Shown in pieces: positions 50,616 to 59,433 of a DNA stretch of 64,000 nucleotides. The position numbers were made by a program, and so were the translations under genes. Numbering within the stretch: position 1 is the first letter of the stretch; each line of letters starts with the position of its first letter. The notes under the pieces were generated by a model, which did no database searches, was not told the origin of the DNA, and saw only the letters and a list, made by a program, of their open reading frames with translations. Origin of the DNA: a virus; the IMG/VR virus record IMGVR_UViG_3300041411_000178, positions 160,005 through 224,004 of that record; one strand, 5' to 3'.

Positions 50616-51959
50616 TTATTCACTCACTACACCGTCCTGCAACATTTGATACTTCGTCAGTACCAGGATTTTAACCTTGCCGATACGACGGGCTACGTAG
50701 GTTTGACCGAAACGCACAACACGAGTGATACCCTGCGGAGGCAGACTGATCGGAGTAACCGTTTCAGCAGCAGCCAGCAGACCTTCCATTTGGAAGATGA
50801 AGTTCATCGTGGTCGGATCCATCAGATCAACGTCCGAATCATCCGACGAGATCAGCGAGTAATCCGGGAACAACGCGGTGATCTTTTCCATGCCCGCTCG
50901 GTTGTTCAGCTTAGCCACGAAGGCACAGTTGAGCGACTTATAAAGGAAAGGAACTTCCTGCATGGATTTTATGACGTGGTCACTCGTCATGTTCGGAGTC
51001 AGATACTTGTCAACCAACACCATCATGGTTTCACGATCGGTGATTGGCGAGTACTGTCGGGCGCCATTGGTCTTGTTTCTCAGGCCATAGCGATCGAAGT
51101 TCGGAATGACGTAGAACTCGAGTGGGTTGAACAGGTCAGGGATCTTCTCTTCCCAGCGGCTGCGAGGAAATTCGGAGTTGTCGAGAATCTCTTGTTGCAG
51201 TTGATCGAACAGCTGATCTTCCGCATCTTTGCCATTGCCCCACCAGATGTAGGTCCAGCTGCCGACGTTGAAGCTTGGGGTGTTAACGAGGTCCATGATC
51301 TGGAATTCGAGAACATCACGGTCGGTATAGGGCCAGGCGCTTTGGCTATTGAGAGTTTTGAGACGGTCTTCAATAACCTTCGGAGTTTCCAACAGCAGGC
51401 GTGCTTCGATCTGCTTGTAGTTGGCTTCCATCAGGAAGTCCATCTCCGCCAACGGGAGTGGATGTACAGCGGTGAACTTGACGCGTGGGAACTGATCCTG
51501 GAAGTAAGCGTCAGCAAACCACAGGTAGAACTCTTGACGCTCGCCGTTTACGATATGGGCGCCTTGAACGAAGCTTGGCATCCAGATCGCATTGTCGGTA
51601 ACCATTTCGCCCACATCGGTAATATCGATGGCGTTCGAAAAGTTCGCTTTCAAAAGCGCTAGCGTATTGGGACGGCTGCTGGTAATGTTACCCAACTTTG
51701 CCTGCGCATAGAGCCAATCGCTGATACCAATTTGCACCAGCGCAATACTGGCCGGCATCTTGGTTTCAACTTCATCCGTCAGGGTGAGGAAGTTAACCAA
51801 CTCAGTAACCGTAGCTACGTCAGTACGGGTAAAGGTACCAGGGTCTTTCTGATAGCTCCTGGATTTGTTCGAGAGTTCGCCCAGTGGTGCGGCATTCTCA
51901 GGATTGTTGTTATAAAGTGGTGAAATACTACCAAAAGACAAATACATTACAACGCTCAT
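50616..51959 (-). CDS. Probable virion structural protein (447 aa)
   Basis: A soluble acidic protein, without signal peptide, rich in aromatic residues (SWTYIWWGNGKDAEDQL; EFYLWFADAYFQDQFPR). Contains no recognisable enzyme motif. Starts 31 bp from the divergent 51991 gene. Minus-strand, no early motif; probably late. The structural call is from context and composition. Confidence 0.6.
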   Translation of the reverse strand: MSVVMYLSFGSISPLYNNNPENAAPLGELSNKSRSYQKDPGTFTRTDVATVTELVNFLTLTDEVETKMPASIALVQIGISDWLYAQAKLGNITSSRPNTLALLKANFSNAIDITDVGEMVTDNAIWMPSFVQGAHIVNGERQEFYLWFADAYFQDQFPRVKFTAVHPLPLAEMDFLMEANYKQIEARLLLETPKVIEDRLKTLNSQSAWPYTDRDVLEFQIMDLVNTPSFNVGSWTYIWWGNGKDAEDQLFDQLQQEILDNSEFPRSRWEEKIPDLFNPLEFYVIPNFDRYGLRNKTNGARQYSPITDRETMMVLVDKYLTPNMTSDHVIKSMQEVPFLYKSLNCAFVAKLNNRAGMEKITALFPDYSLISSDDSDVDLMDPTTMNFIFQMEGLLAAAETVTPISLPPQGITRVVRFGQTYVARRIGKVKILVLTKYQMLQDGVVSE

Positions 51960-51990
51960 AAACTCTCACCTCTTCAGTAAGGATGGTCCC

Positions 51991-52443
51991 ATGTTAGCGG
52001 TCTTTAGAGAGCTAACCAACAGATCTATAGAATTTGTACTCTCGTTGACAAAGGGTGAAACACTTGAAGAGCAATTGACATCGGCACTGAAGACTTCTAT
52101 CTTCTTGATTACAGTACTTATGTTTACGGTGACCAGTCTTTTGATTGCTAACTACAACATGCGTATTGAACGCTTGGATCTAGAGGTGGGTATTTCTAAG
52201 GTAAACCTTTTGTTCGATGGGGATAACGGTGGGCCTATTAAAGGGTTCATCCGCATCAACGACATGCTAGCAGCGCAGAACAATGCACTGAAGCAAGAAA
52301 ATATCCTTTTCCTCAAGACCAACGCTCGTCTGTTTGAACAAAACCACTGGTTGCGTTTACAGCTTCTACAGACTCTGGACGAGAACAACATCTTGCGGGA
52401 AAACAACAAAGCGCTGTTGAATAAAGTTCTTCGACGTCCGTAA
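51991..52443 (+). CDS. Single-pass membrane protein with coiled coil (150 aa)
   Basis: One membrane helix at residues 36-54 (SIFLITVLMFTVTSLLIAN), then a long Leu/Asn-rich coiled coil to the end (LKQENILFLKTNARLFEQN; LRLQLLQTLDENNILRENN). This is a spanin- or anchor-like layout, but no lysis partner is visible. ATG after AGTAAGGATGGTCCC. Confidence 0.7.
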   Translation: MLAVFRELTNRSIEFVLSLTKGETLEEQLTSALKTSIFLITVLMFTVTSLLIANYNMRIERLDLEVGISKVNLLFDGDNGGPIKGFIRINDMLAAQNNALKQENILFLKTNARLFEQNHWLRLQLLQTLDENNILRENNKALLNKVLRRP

Positions 52444-52503
52444 TGTGATTCTTCACCCTGGAGCTCATTAATGTGTAACTACACCTTTTGAGAGCACCTC
52501 ACA

Positions 52504-54021
52504 ATGGACGAAATCATTCCAACGATAAACATGGTGGTTTATCTCACTGCAAATGCCTTAGAGCCCAAGGAAGGTCGTCGTAAACATCATTACTACCTGG
52601 GTGGTCATGGTTACACCTACGATGTAAAAGAAGAAGGCAAGAAGAAGCTCGCCAAAGACGTAGCCACCTCGACTGGTTATTACACTGGCAACAAACAAAA
52701 ACCGAACACCGTTGTGGTGGTACAGGATATCGTCAGTCTGACTGTTCCGAATGCGAGCAGTTTGATTGACAGTTTGATGAAGGGATTCCTGGAGGTTCTG
52801 AAAGTTGCAAACGAACGGGGTCAAAAGAATCTGTGGATCGTAACACCCCACAGAGAACTGGAGCTCCTCAGTAAGCTGCAAGAACCCGCATGGAAGGTAG
52901 TATCCGGACAGGAAGTAAAGGTCGGCAAACACGTACTGACCCCGGAAGAAACGAAGACTGGTTTGGAGCTTTACGAACAGCTGGAGATCCTCAAGAACAA
53001 CAAGGAACGTAAGTTGTTTTTCGATCTTCCAGGTTCTGCTGAGGGTGGGATGGGAAACCGACTTGCTCACAAGCAGATGGAAATTGCTGAGATTTCTAGC
53101 GTATGGGGTCATGAGCAGAAGCCGGATGTTTCGGTAATGTCTCGTAAGGAATACGAGAACCCAGAGACGGATTTTAACAAGATAGTCAGCGCCAGCCGTT
53201 GGTACTTCGAAACCGGTCAGTCTGAAACGTTCTATGATCTCTTCAATGGGTATCGGGTCTACAGCTTCGGTAAAGTAGAGCCTGATAAAAACTACTACGG
53301 CAAGATTACGCCTGACGTCACCTACTCGAAGTTGTACACCTTGACTCCAATCACGTTGTTGGACAAGATGTTCGAGTTTACCGCCAAGAAGATTGCGAAC
53401 CCAGATGGGTACCTGTCAGCGGGAACACTCAACAACCTCACGAGCAAAGACGTGTCGCGCATGCTGGACGGGATTCCTGCTATTAAGGAAGACAACAACC
53501 TGGTCTCGCCTGTTACTAAAGGCAATGGTAAACCGGTACTGATCGAACTGATCTCTCCGGTCCTGATGTCGTATCGCATCCGTGAGTTCTTGGATGGCAT
53601 GGATATTGTGCTGGAGTCCTTTCTCAAGAAGGATGAGAACAATGTCTTTGGTCACACCAAGTTCTATGACATTACGGATTTGGTCTACGTCAAGGAAGCC
53701 AATGGCAAGGGTGTTGTCAAGTTGAAGTTGCATCCTGAGTTCAACCAACTCAAGACAGTGTTTAAGGTTCCGGTCGAACATCGCAATGCGGTTAAGCCAG
53801 TGCCACTCACAGTGTCTGTGGGGTACGACATTCCAGAGCGTAACGCGTTTAACTCGGTTGAAGATCCTGATGTAGAGGTGTGGGTAGCGGTTGATACCCG
53901 TAACGAGCAAGGTATGCGTTACTGCACGCTGGTGAAGACTAACGACTTCATTTACGTGCACACCAGTGCAGGGGCTAATCTTCGAGTGTTGTCAGAAGCT
54001 GAGCTGGGTAGAAAGTCATAA
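52504..54021 (+). CDS. Unknown 505-aa protein with weak RNase H-like N-terminus
   Basis: Residues 10-125 have strand and helix order resembling RNase HI: VVYLTANAL, YYLGGHGYTYDV, a central helix SSLIDSLMKGFLEVLKVANE, then LWIVTPHRELELL where RNase H has a TDS.Y strand. The catalytic acids of RNase H are not evident, so activity is doubtful. The remaining 380 residues are unassigned alpha/beta. phiKZ relatives do encode RNase H-like proteins in this kind of neighbourhood. Low confidence for function. Confidence 0.6.
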   Translation: MDEIIPTINMVVYLTANALEPKEGRRKHHYYLGGHGYTYDVKEEGKKKLAKDVATSTGYYTGNKQKPNTVVVVQDIVSLTVPNASSLIDSLMKGFLEVLKVANERGQKNLWIVTPHRELELLSKLQEPAWKVVSGQEVKVGKHVLTPEETKTGLELYEQLEILKNNKERKLFFDLPGSAEGGMGNRLAHKQMEIAEISSVWGHEQKPDVSVMSRKEYENPETDFNKIVSASRWYFETGQSETFYDLFNGYRVYSFGKVEPDKNYYGKITPDVTYSKLYTLTPITLLDKMFEFTAKKIANPDGYLSAGTLNNLTSKDVSRMLDGIPAIKEDNNLVSPVTKGNGKPVLIELISPVLMSYRIREFLDGMDIVLESFLKKDENNVFGHTKFYDITDLVYVKEANGKGVVKLKLHPEFNQLKTVFKVPVEHRNAVKPVPLTVSVGYDIPERNAFNSVEDPDVEVWVAVDTRNEQGMRYCTLVKTNDFIYVHTSAGANLRVLSEAELGRKS

Positions 54022-54029
54022 AGCACTTA

Positions 54030-54065
54030 CTAACTACAGGAGCCCCACAAGGCTCCTGTAGTTAG
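54030..54065. terminator. Bidirectional terminator with TTTATGGCTGCTT tail
   Basis: CTAACTACAGGAGCC-CCACAA-GGCTCCTGTAGTTAG, perfect 15-bp stem between convergent stops at 54021 and 54081. Confidence 0.85.
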
Positions 54066-54080
54066 GTTTATGGCTGCTTG

Positions 54081-54902
54081 TTAACGCAGGGCGGAGATAG
54101 TCTTGACTTGTTCGTTGAACACTGCTGTGAGGTCGTTCAGGAGCACCAGGATGGCACCCGACAGGTTCACCAGGCCAACAAACTTGTTGATGATGGTTTC
54201 GATGTCGTCGATGCCTTGTTCGTTGATGACCAGATCGTTCGACTGGATCTTGTGCGTCAGCAGTTGGCCCAGTTCATAGACGTTGTTCAGCTCTTTGGCC
54301 AGCATTTCGATATCGCGGGCACCCAGGGTCTGTACAGTGTCGTTGAAGGTGTCAACGCAGGCGAAGAACTCGTCGAAGTTGAAGTACACTTGACCCAGGG
54401 AGAACTTCAGTTTACGGCTACCGGTGGGCAGTTGGCGTACGAAGTTTTCGGTCTTGCTCAGTGCATTGTCGAAGTCGCGGATGCTCCAGCCGAAACTGCG
54501 ATCGATACGACCATTACGAATGACTTGTTTCAGCCAATCATATAGTCTCGACGCTTCGGTTTTCAAACTGCACACGATGTAGATGCCATCGGTCACCGCT
54601 TTGGTATGGGCCATCATGTTACCCATGCCCACAGAGTAACCTTCTGGAGCGAGGATCTCTACGCCGGTGTTCTTCACGTACATCACTTTGTTGGCGGTGA
54701 TGTTGTGTTGTGCTGGAGACGCGTCCACCTTGTGGATCGACTTGCTCAGCATGGCCATGCGGTTGTCGATCGAGGAAGTGAACTCTTTAAAGAACAGCTT
54801 AAGGTTTTCACCGATACTCAGGGCTTCGAAGCCTTGAACGGTAAAGGGTTCTGGTTTCTGAACCAGCGCCAAGTAGTTCGGGGTGTCGGTGGATTGTTCC
54901 AT
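54081..54902 (-). CDS. Unknown helical, probable virion protein (273 aa)
   Basis: Helical at both ends with a Gly/Met-rich centre (GYSVGMGNMMAHTKAVTDG). C-terminal 100 residues carry heptad-like Leu/Ile spacing. Divergent from the UvsX-like gene across 103 bp. No enzyme motif. The structural call is an inference from strand and setting. Confidence 0.6.
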   Translation of the reverse strand: MEQSTDTPNYLALVQKPEPFTVQGFEALSIGENLKLFFKEFTSSIDNRMAMLSKSIHKVDASPAQHNITANKVMYVKNTGVEILAPEGYSVGMGNMMAHTKAVTDGIYIVCSLKTEASRLYDWLKQVIRNGRIDRSFGWSIRDFDNALSKTENFVRQLPTGSRKLKFSLGQVYFNFDEFFACVDTFNDTVQTLGARDIEMLAKELNNVYELGQLLTHKIQSNDLVINEQGIDDIETIINKFVGLVNLSGAILVLLNDLTAVFNEQVKTISALR

Positions 54903-55005
54903 TACTGACCTCTGTATTTCTATAGTTTGGGGGAGGGCAGCTGCCCAGTAATAATTGGGCGGATTGGCCCTGGATTGAATTCATAACATTATCAGGAAGG
55001 TTGCA

Positions 55006-56499
55006 ATGGCGAGTACAAGTCCGTTTTCTTTTGTTGAGGCGATCAAATCATCGGATTCACTGATTCCAGCTTATAACGTATCGCCGATCAACGACATGGT
55101 CAACGGCGAACACGTGATCGGCCCGAACGGTATCACGTACCTCAACGGCGGTGCATGCCGTAACAACGCAGTGTGTGGCGGTAACAACACACAGAAGACT
55201 GGTGAAGCCGTACTGCAAATCGTGCGCATGCTGTTCCGTATTCCAACGTCACTCGCGTTCATCATGGATATCGAGGCCACGTTGTCGATCAAACGTATGG
55301 CCGACATGTACGACCGGGAATGTGGGATTCCGGGCTACTTCATGGAACACGTTCTCAACAAACGTCTGTTCTACTTCAACCGTAACGACCACAAAGCCAA
55401 CCCATTCGGCCGGCATGATCCAAAGGCTGAGATCGCTGGTGTTGATGGCACCTGGGTGCATAACTTCTTCAAAGACCTGAACGTCAAGGTTAAAGAGGAC
55501 ATCAAAGCCAAGAAAGACATTTACATCGAAACCCCGTACTTGGGTAACGACGGTTTGCCAATCAAGCTGATCACTCCGATCATTACCTTTGTGGACTCGA
55601 TCTCCGAGATGCACTTCCACAAGGTGTCGGCACACTTCCAAGACGGTGACGTCGACGAAGGCGGTGAGAAGCGTACCCGTGACATGGCCATCGGCAACAT
55701 GAAGCGCATCGTCTATGAAGACGCTGACGTACTCGGTGGTGAAGTGGGCTGCGTGCAGTTCTGGACTGCTCAGGTTGTTGAGACCATCAACATGTCCGGC
55801 CGCCCCCAGGAAAAGGAATCGGTCTTCATCCGTCCTGGTAAGAAACTCAAGGGACCTAAGTCTCTGATGCGTATCCCACAAGTAGGCTGGGAGATCATCA
55901 AAGGTTCCGCTCTGAAAAGTGGCCAGGAATGGCTGTACCCTAATCCTTATGGACGCGACATTGTTCTCGATGCAGATGCTAAAGAAAACCCTGACCTTCT
56001 GTTTTACCCATTCACTGCTTATCGTAACAAGAGTGGTTCTAGTGGTGGCAGCTTCTTCTTTATTGGTTCCCAAAGTTTAGGGATCCAGGAAGGCCTGACC
56101 ATGTATCATGCTATGAAAACGAACGGCATGTTTGGTCTTGAAGGCTCGGCGATCAGCCACGTTTGCGTTCTGTATCCGGAATGTAAGCTGGGTCGCACCA
56201 CTGTCTGGGAAAAGACCCTGACCGATGCCAAGCTGGAGCGCGCGCTAACGATCTGCTACCAGATGCTGCACATGCAAGCCTTCTGGCTGGATACACCAAA
56301 GCGTTACCGTTTGACCCCACAAGAGCTCTATACTAAAATCAAAGAGCAGGGGTATAGCTGGGACGACATTCTGGAAAACACCGTGTACTACTGGCACACG
56401 AACCCAGAGATCAAGAAGCACACCGTCTCGACTATGGAGCTGCTGAAAATCGCCATTGGCGAACGTAAACCGTACTGGCTGGAAAAAGCCGCTAAGTAA
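55006..56499 (+). CDS. RecA/UvsX-like recombinase-type ATPase (497 aa)
   Basis: RecA-type order: a P-loop-like CGGNNTQKTGEAV (Walker A at 58-65, with Gln where Gly is usual), then LAFIMDIEATL (83-93) matching the RecA segment that holds the catalytic Glu, then IITFVDSIS (192-200) as Walker B, then a stretch with NMKRIVYEDAD..GC.QFWTAQV like the RecA post-Walker-B strand. Longer than RecA (about 350 aa) with a C-terminal 150-residue extension. It probably binds ssDNA for recombination-dependent replication. A terminator follows. Confidence 0.65.
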   Translation: MASTSPFSFVEAIKSSDSLIPAYNVSPINDMVNGEHVIGPNGITYLNGGACRNNAVCGGNNTQKTGEAVLQIVRMLFRIPTSLAFIMDIEATLSIKRMADMYDRECGIPGYFMEHVLNKRLFYFNRNDHKANPFGRHDPKAEIAGVDGTWVHNFFKDLNVKVKEDIKAKKDIYIETPYLGNDGLPIKLITPIITFVDSISEMHFHKVSAHFQDGDVDEGGEKRTRDMAIGNMKRIVYEDADVLGGEVGCVQFWTAQVVETINMSGRPQEKESVFIRPGKKLKGPKSLMRIPQVGWEIIKGSALKSGQEWLYPNPYGRDIVLDADAKENPDLLFYPFTAYRNKSGSSGGSFFFIGSQSLGIQEGLTMYHAMKTNGMFGLEGSAISHVCVLYPECKLGRTTVWEKTLTDAKLERALTICYQMLHMQAFWLDTPKRYRLTPQELYTKIKEQGYSWDDILENTVYYWHTNPEIKKHTVSTMELLKIAIGERKPYWLEKAAK

Positions 56500-56514
56500 T
56501 GCGGCAATGTATAG

Positions 56515-56536
56515 GGGACTCAATTCATCGAGTCCC
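56515..56536 (+). terminator. Hairpin terminator after the UvsX-like gene
   Basis: GGGACTC-AATTCATC-GAGTCCC followed by TTTTCTTATTT. Confidence 0.85.
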
Positions 56537-56562
56537 TTTTCTTATTTAGGGGATTGGAGCAA

Positions 56563-56937
56563 ATGGATACTCAACAATGTGGCAATGTCGTACTCGTGGT
56601 TGTCGACAGTAACTTCATCAATCTGTGCGCAGACCCTTTTGGTTACATGGCTCGTTTGAAAGCCAAACTGACCGAACAGTCCGCTGATCAAGGTCTTACC
56701 ATGTTCACTGTTTCTGGTAAGTACGGACTGAGCAACATTGACGATTCGATCGGGGTTATTCCGGTCGATGACAAGAACAAGACTGTGTTTGGTCAAACGT
56801 TGGAAAACGTAACCATGCTGTTCGATAAGCTGGTAACCATCACGATCGCCCAGAACGATCCCTTCCTCTCGATGGCCTGTGAGGTGGTGACCAACGCCAA
56901 CAAGCCTTACACCAAGTACGGGTACCAGAGGAAGTAA
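56563..56937 (+). CDS. Unknown 124-aa protein
   Basis: ATG at 56563 after GGATTGGAGCAA. An alpha/beta protein starting with two strands (NVVLVVVDSNFINLC). Contains no motif I recognise. Start of a four-gene run to 58792. Confidence 0.7.
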   Translation: MDTQQCGNVVLVVVDSNFINLCADPFGYMARLKAKLTEQSADQGLTMFTVSGKYGLSNIDDSIGVIPVDDKNKTVFGQTLENVTMLFDKLVTITIAQNDPFLSMACEVVTNANKPYTKYGYQRK

Positions 56938-56940
56938 ACC

Positions 56941-57621
56941 ATGTCAAAGAACCGTAAGGGATTCGAGGACTTTATCCTGACGTTTATGGGTAAGGTCACG
57001 AAGGGCGGTGGTAACCGTGTTATCTACGAGCGGTTATTCAAAGCCCTGAACGATAAACAGTTTGACGAGTTCATGGTCAAGCTGGAAGAAATCGGTGTGT
57101 TGGCCATCTGGGGGAGTAACGATAACCCCGATGAGATGATCGATTGGGAAAACCTGAAGAAGCTGGCCAAGGAGTACAACGTCTCCCTGGAACAGCGTCT
57201 GGTCATCTACGACGAGGAAACGGGCATCAAGTCGATGACACCGTACACCGCGATCGTGGGTACCGATGTGCTGCGTAAACAACGTCAGATGTGGGTAAAA
57301 AAGTTCTCCGCTGCCAAAGACGACACAGCCATCGACGACCTCACAGGGCAGGTCATGGGTGACAGCCGTTCCACGGGCATTAGCCAACCTGAGATTACTG
57401 TTCTTCGTAACCTCGGGCTGACCATCATGGCCAACGAACTGTATAACGTCAAGGGTGGTGATCAGCAAGCCCTGCGTGCGTACAAGAACGACATCCTCAC
57501 CACGGGTAAAACCAACACCAACTCCAGCCTGGCTCGGGGTGACATCGCCAAGGTGTTGAAAACTGCGTACCACTGGCTACGCGCTCGTGGTATCGACAAC
57601 AACATGAACTCCCGGAGTTAA
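56941..57621 (+). CDS. RNA polymerase beta subunit C-terminal-like fragment (226 aa)
   Basis: Residues 89-222 follow the order of the end of bacterial RpoB: DEETG... then IVGTDVLRKQRQMWVKK (RpoB IGV.YLLKLHHMVDDK), FSAAKDD, LTGQV, ISQPEITVLRNLGL (RpoB QRFGEMEVWALEAYGA), ELYNVKGGD (EMLTVKSDD), RAYKNDI..G and KVLKTAYHWLRARGIDNNM (ending NVLLKEIRSLGINIEL in RpoB). phiKZ-type phages split both large RNA polymerase subunits into separate chains. Here the end of beta may be its own gene. The catalytic beta residues are not present, so partners lie elsewhere. Confidence 0.6.
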   Translation: MSKNRKGFEDFILTFMGKVTKGGGNRVIYERLFKALNDKQFDEFMVKLEEIGVLAIWGSNDNPDEMIDWENLKKLAKEYNVSLEQRLVIYDEETGIKSMTPYTAIVGTDVLRKQRQMWVKKFSAAKDDTAIDDLTGQVMGDSRSTGISQPEITVLRNLGLTIMANELYNVKGGDQQALRAYKNDILTTGKTNTNSSLARGDIAKVLKTAYHWLRARGIDNNMNSRS

Positions 57622-57629
57622 GGTGTACC

Positions 57630-58058
57630 ATGGATGACATGAATGACCTGTTACACCTTAAGCTGGTGATCAACAATGCTTTAATCGATCTACAGCCTAA
57701 GGAGATTCCCAAGCTGAAGATCCCGCTGTCGACTATCTTCCTGGTGCCGTTGGTGCGGTTCGGTGAAGCCTATGACTCGTTCTTTAAGGGCGTAGGTGGT
57801 GATGGCGAGGCTTACGACGCTTGGATCAACTTCCAGATGCAAGTACTCACTGACCTGGGTGCCGCACGTGAAGATCTGATCGAGAAGTTCGAGAAGCTGC
57901 TGACCAACGTAATTGCCGGCACACCAGGCGGCGAAGCGGCGAAGTTGCATGACGACCGCGGTGCTCTGTCTTACCTCATTCTGCTGGCTACCCGCGTGTA
58001 TGGCGATGCCATGAAGCTGGAAGTGCCCGAGCCAGTCGAGAAGGATGAGAAGAAATGA
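57630..58058 (+). CDS. Unknown 142-aa protein
   Basis: ATG after GAGTTAAGGTGTACC. Helical, with a GVGGDGEAYDAW motif in the middle and an acidic C-terminus (PEPVEKDEKK). ATGA overlap with the next gene. No family. Confidence 0.7.
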   Translation: MDDMNDLLHLKLVINNALIDLQPKEIPKLKIPLSTIFLVPLVRFGEAYDSFFKGVGGDGEAYDAWINFQMQVLTDLGAAREDLIEKFEKLLTNVIAGTPGGEAAKLHDDRGALSYLILLATRVYGDAMKLEVPEPVEKDEKK

Positions 58059-58792
58059 ACAAGGTCCTGGAAGTCTACACGGAACTGGATTGCATCTACG
58101 ATCCCCGTCGTGGGTTGCTCAGTCTGCTGATGACGGAAGGCATTGAAGATGATGCCAAACGTAAAGCAGAAGGCAATCGTCTCTGGGACCTGCACGTGGC
58201 CGATAACTACAAAGCTCGTGAGATGGACACCTTCAGCTTCCCGTTCTTCAACATCGATCGGGAGAAGTATGAAGAGGCGTGGAAGAATCGTTCGATCAGT
58301 TCGTGGCTGATGTATTACCCGTCTAACTTCTACAATGAATTTATCCGCACTGTGGTGGGTTTGGAGCAGTTGGACGAGAAGCCGCTGGCGATCAAGACGG
58401 TTAACCTCAACGTCAACATCTACCCTTACGAACTTGACCAGGAAATGATCGATGAGTTTGTCCTTCATTGCCGCGGTGCGTTCAAAGGGCTGGTAACGGT
58501 CAAGACGTTCAGCAGTGATCCGTCGAAGATGACCGCTCAGTATTACAAGCAGTTCCGCTACGTGTTCAAGTACGACTCGTTGATCGGCGAGAACTCCAAG
58601 CTGCTGATGGAGTCTTTGAAAGACAACCCGATTCCGAAAACAGCGTTTATCGTGCCGGATATCCTGGCCAAGAAACTCGACACCTTTACCGGTAGTGTTT
58701 CTGACCTGATCTTCAGTATGAGTATGGCCTTGGGTACGTCCATCACCCTGGTGCCGATTAAGCATCAGTTCTTTGATTATGCGGAAAAATAA
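58055..58792 (+). CDS. Unknown 245-aa protein
   Basis: Begins in an ATGA overlap. Mixed alpha/beta, DPRRGLLSLLMTEGIEDDAK near the start and a beta-rich second half (TVNLNVNIYPYELD). Nothing recognised. Last gene of the run; a bidirectional hairpin follows. Confidence 0.7.
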   Translation: MNKVLEVYTELDCIYDPRRGLLSLLMTEGIEDDAKRKAEGNRLWDLHVADNYKAREMDTFSFPFFNIDREKYEEAWKNRSISSWLMYYPSNFYNEFIRTVVGLEQLDEKPLAIKTVNLNVNIYPYELDQEMIDEFVLHCRGAFKGLVTVKTFSSDPSKMTAQYYKQFRYVFKYDSLIGENSKLLMESLKDNPIPKTAFIVPDILAKKLDTFTGSVSDLIFSMSMALGTSITLVPIKHQFFDYAEK

Positions 58793-58801
58793 TCCTGCTA
58801 A

Positions 58802-58830
58802 CTAGAGTGGAGGCATTGCCTCCACTCTAG
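58802..58830. terminator. Bidirectional terminator with CCTTTATG tail
   Basis: CTAGAGTGGAGGC-ATT-GCCTCCACTCTAG, perfect 13-bp stem between convergent stops at 58792 and 58852. Confidence 0.85.
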
Positions 58831-58851
58831 CCTTTATGCTGTTAAATGTTT

Positions 58852-59421
58852 TTACACCGTGTTGCCATCTATATCGACAATCGAGTTACCCTGTACCAAT
58901 TCTTCCGGCTTGATAGGGGCTACGTCTTTATTGCCTTCCAGCAAGGACTTGCTCGGATCCAGCAAGAAGTTCGATACGTCGAACACCGGCAAGGCAACTG
59001 CGCCGCTGCTGATGGTCTTCATGGCTTCCAGCATTTGGTTGAACGCCAGTACGTTGGTTTCGCCTTCTTTCTTTTTCGCCTTCTCTTTGCGGTTATCACG
59101 GACAACCTTTTCCATGTGACCGAGCAGAGAGGAGACGCCTTCCAGCAGAGATGCACTGCTAGGTTTACTGAGGTATTGCTGCATGGCGTACTTCAGCATC
59201 AGCGCACGACTGTTCTGGATGGCTTCAACCAGTTTGTTCTGGTCTTCATCTTCCAAGTCGGCGATCAGTGACTTACGCAAGAGTTCCATTGCAGCAGCAG
59301 CTTCGTCGTCTTCGGTCTGGTGCTTCTTATCCAGGTCGGACAGCTTGTCTGCAAAGGGAGAGATTTCTTTGGGTGGTGGTGTCGGCTCTACTGGTTTTAC
59401 TGCTTCTTCTGTGGTGTCCAT
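58852..59421 (-). CDS. Unknown helical protein (189 aa)
   Basis: A Pro/Glu-rich disordered first 20 residues are followed by long charged helices (AMELLRKSLIADLEDEDQN; VRDNRKEKAKKKEGE) and a compact C-terminal end (LLEGNKDVAPIKPEELVQG). The divergent gap to 59473 contains a + strand early-type promoter. No clear ribosome site (weak AGG). Scaffold-like composition, but no proof. Confidence 0.6.
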   Translation of the reverse strand: MDTTEEAVKPVEPTPPPKEISPFADKLSDLDKKHQTEDDEAAAAMELLRKSLIADLEDEDQNKLVEAIQNSRALMLKYAMQQYLSKPSSASLLEGVSSLLGHMEKVVRDNRKEKAKKKEGETNVLAFNQMLEAMKTISSGAVALPVFDVSNFLLDPSKSLLEGNKDVAPIKPEELVQGNSIVDIDGNTV

Positions 59422-59433
59422 AATTTTTTAAAC

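Noticed and set aside
51942-51950. ATACATTAC before the 51991 gene
   Set aside because: Matches the core but lacks the preceding C and lies in the first codons of the opposite gene. Left as undecided rather than listed.
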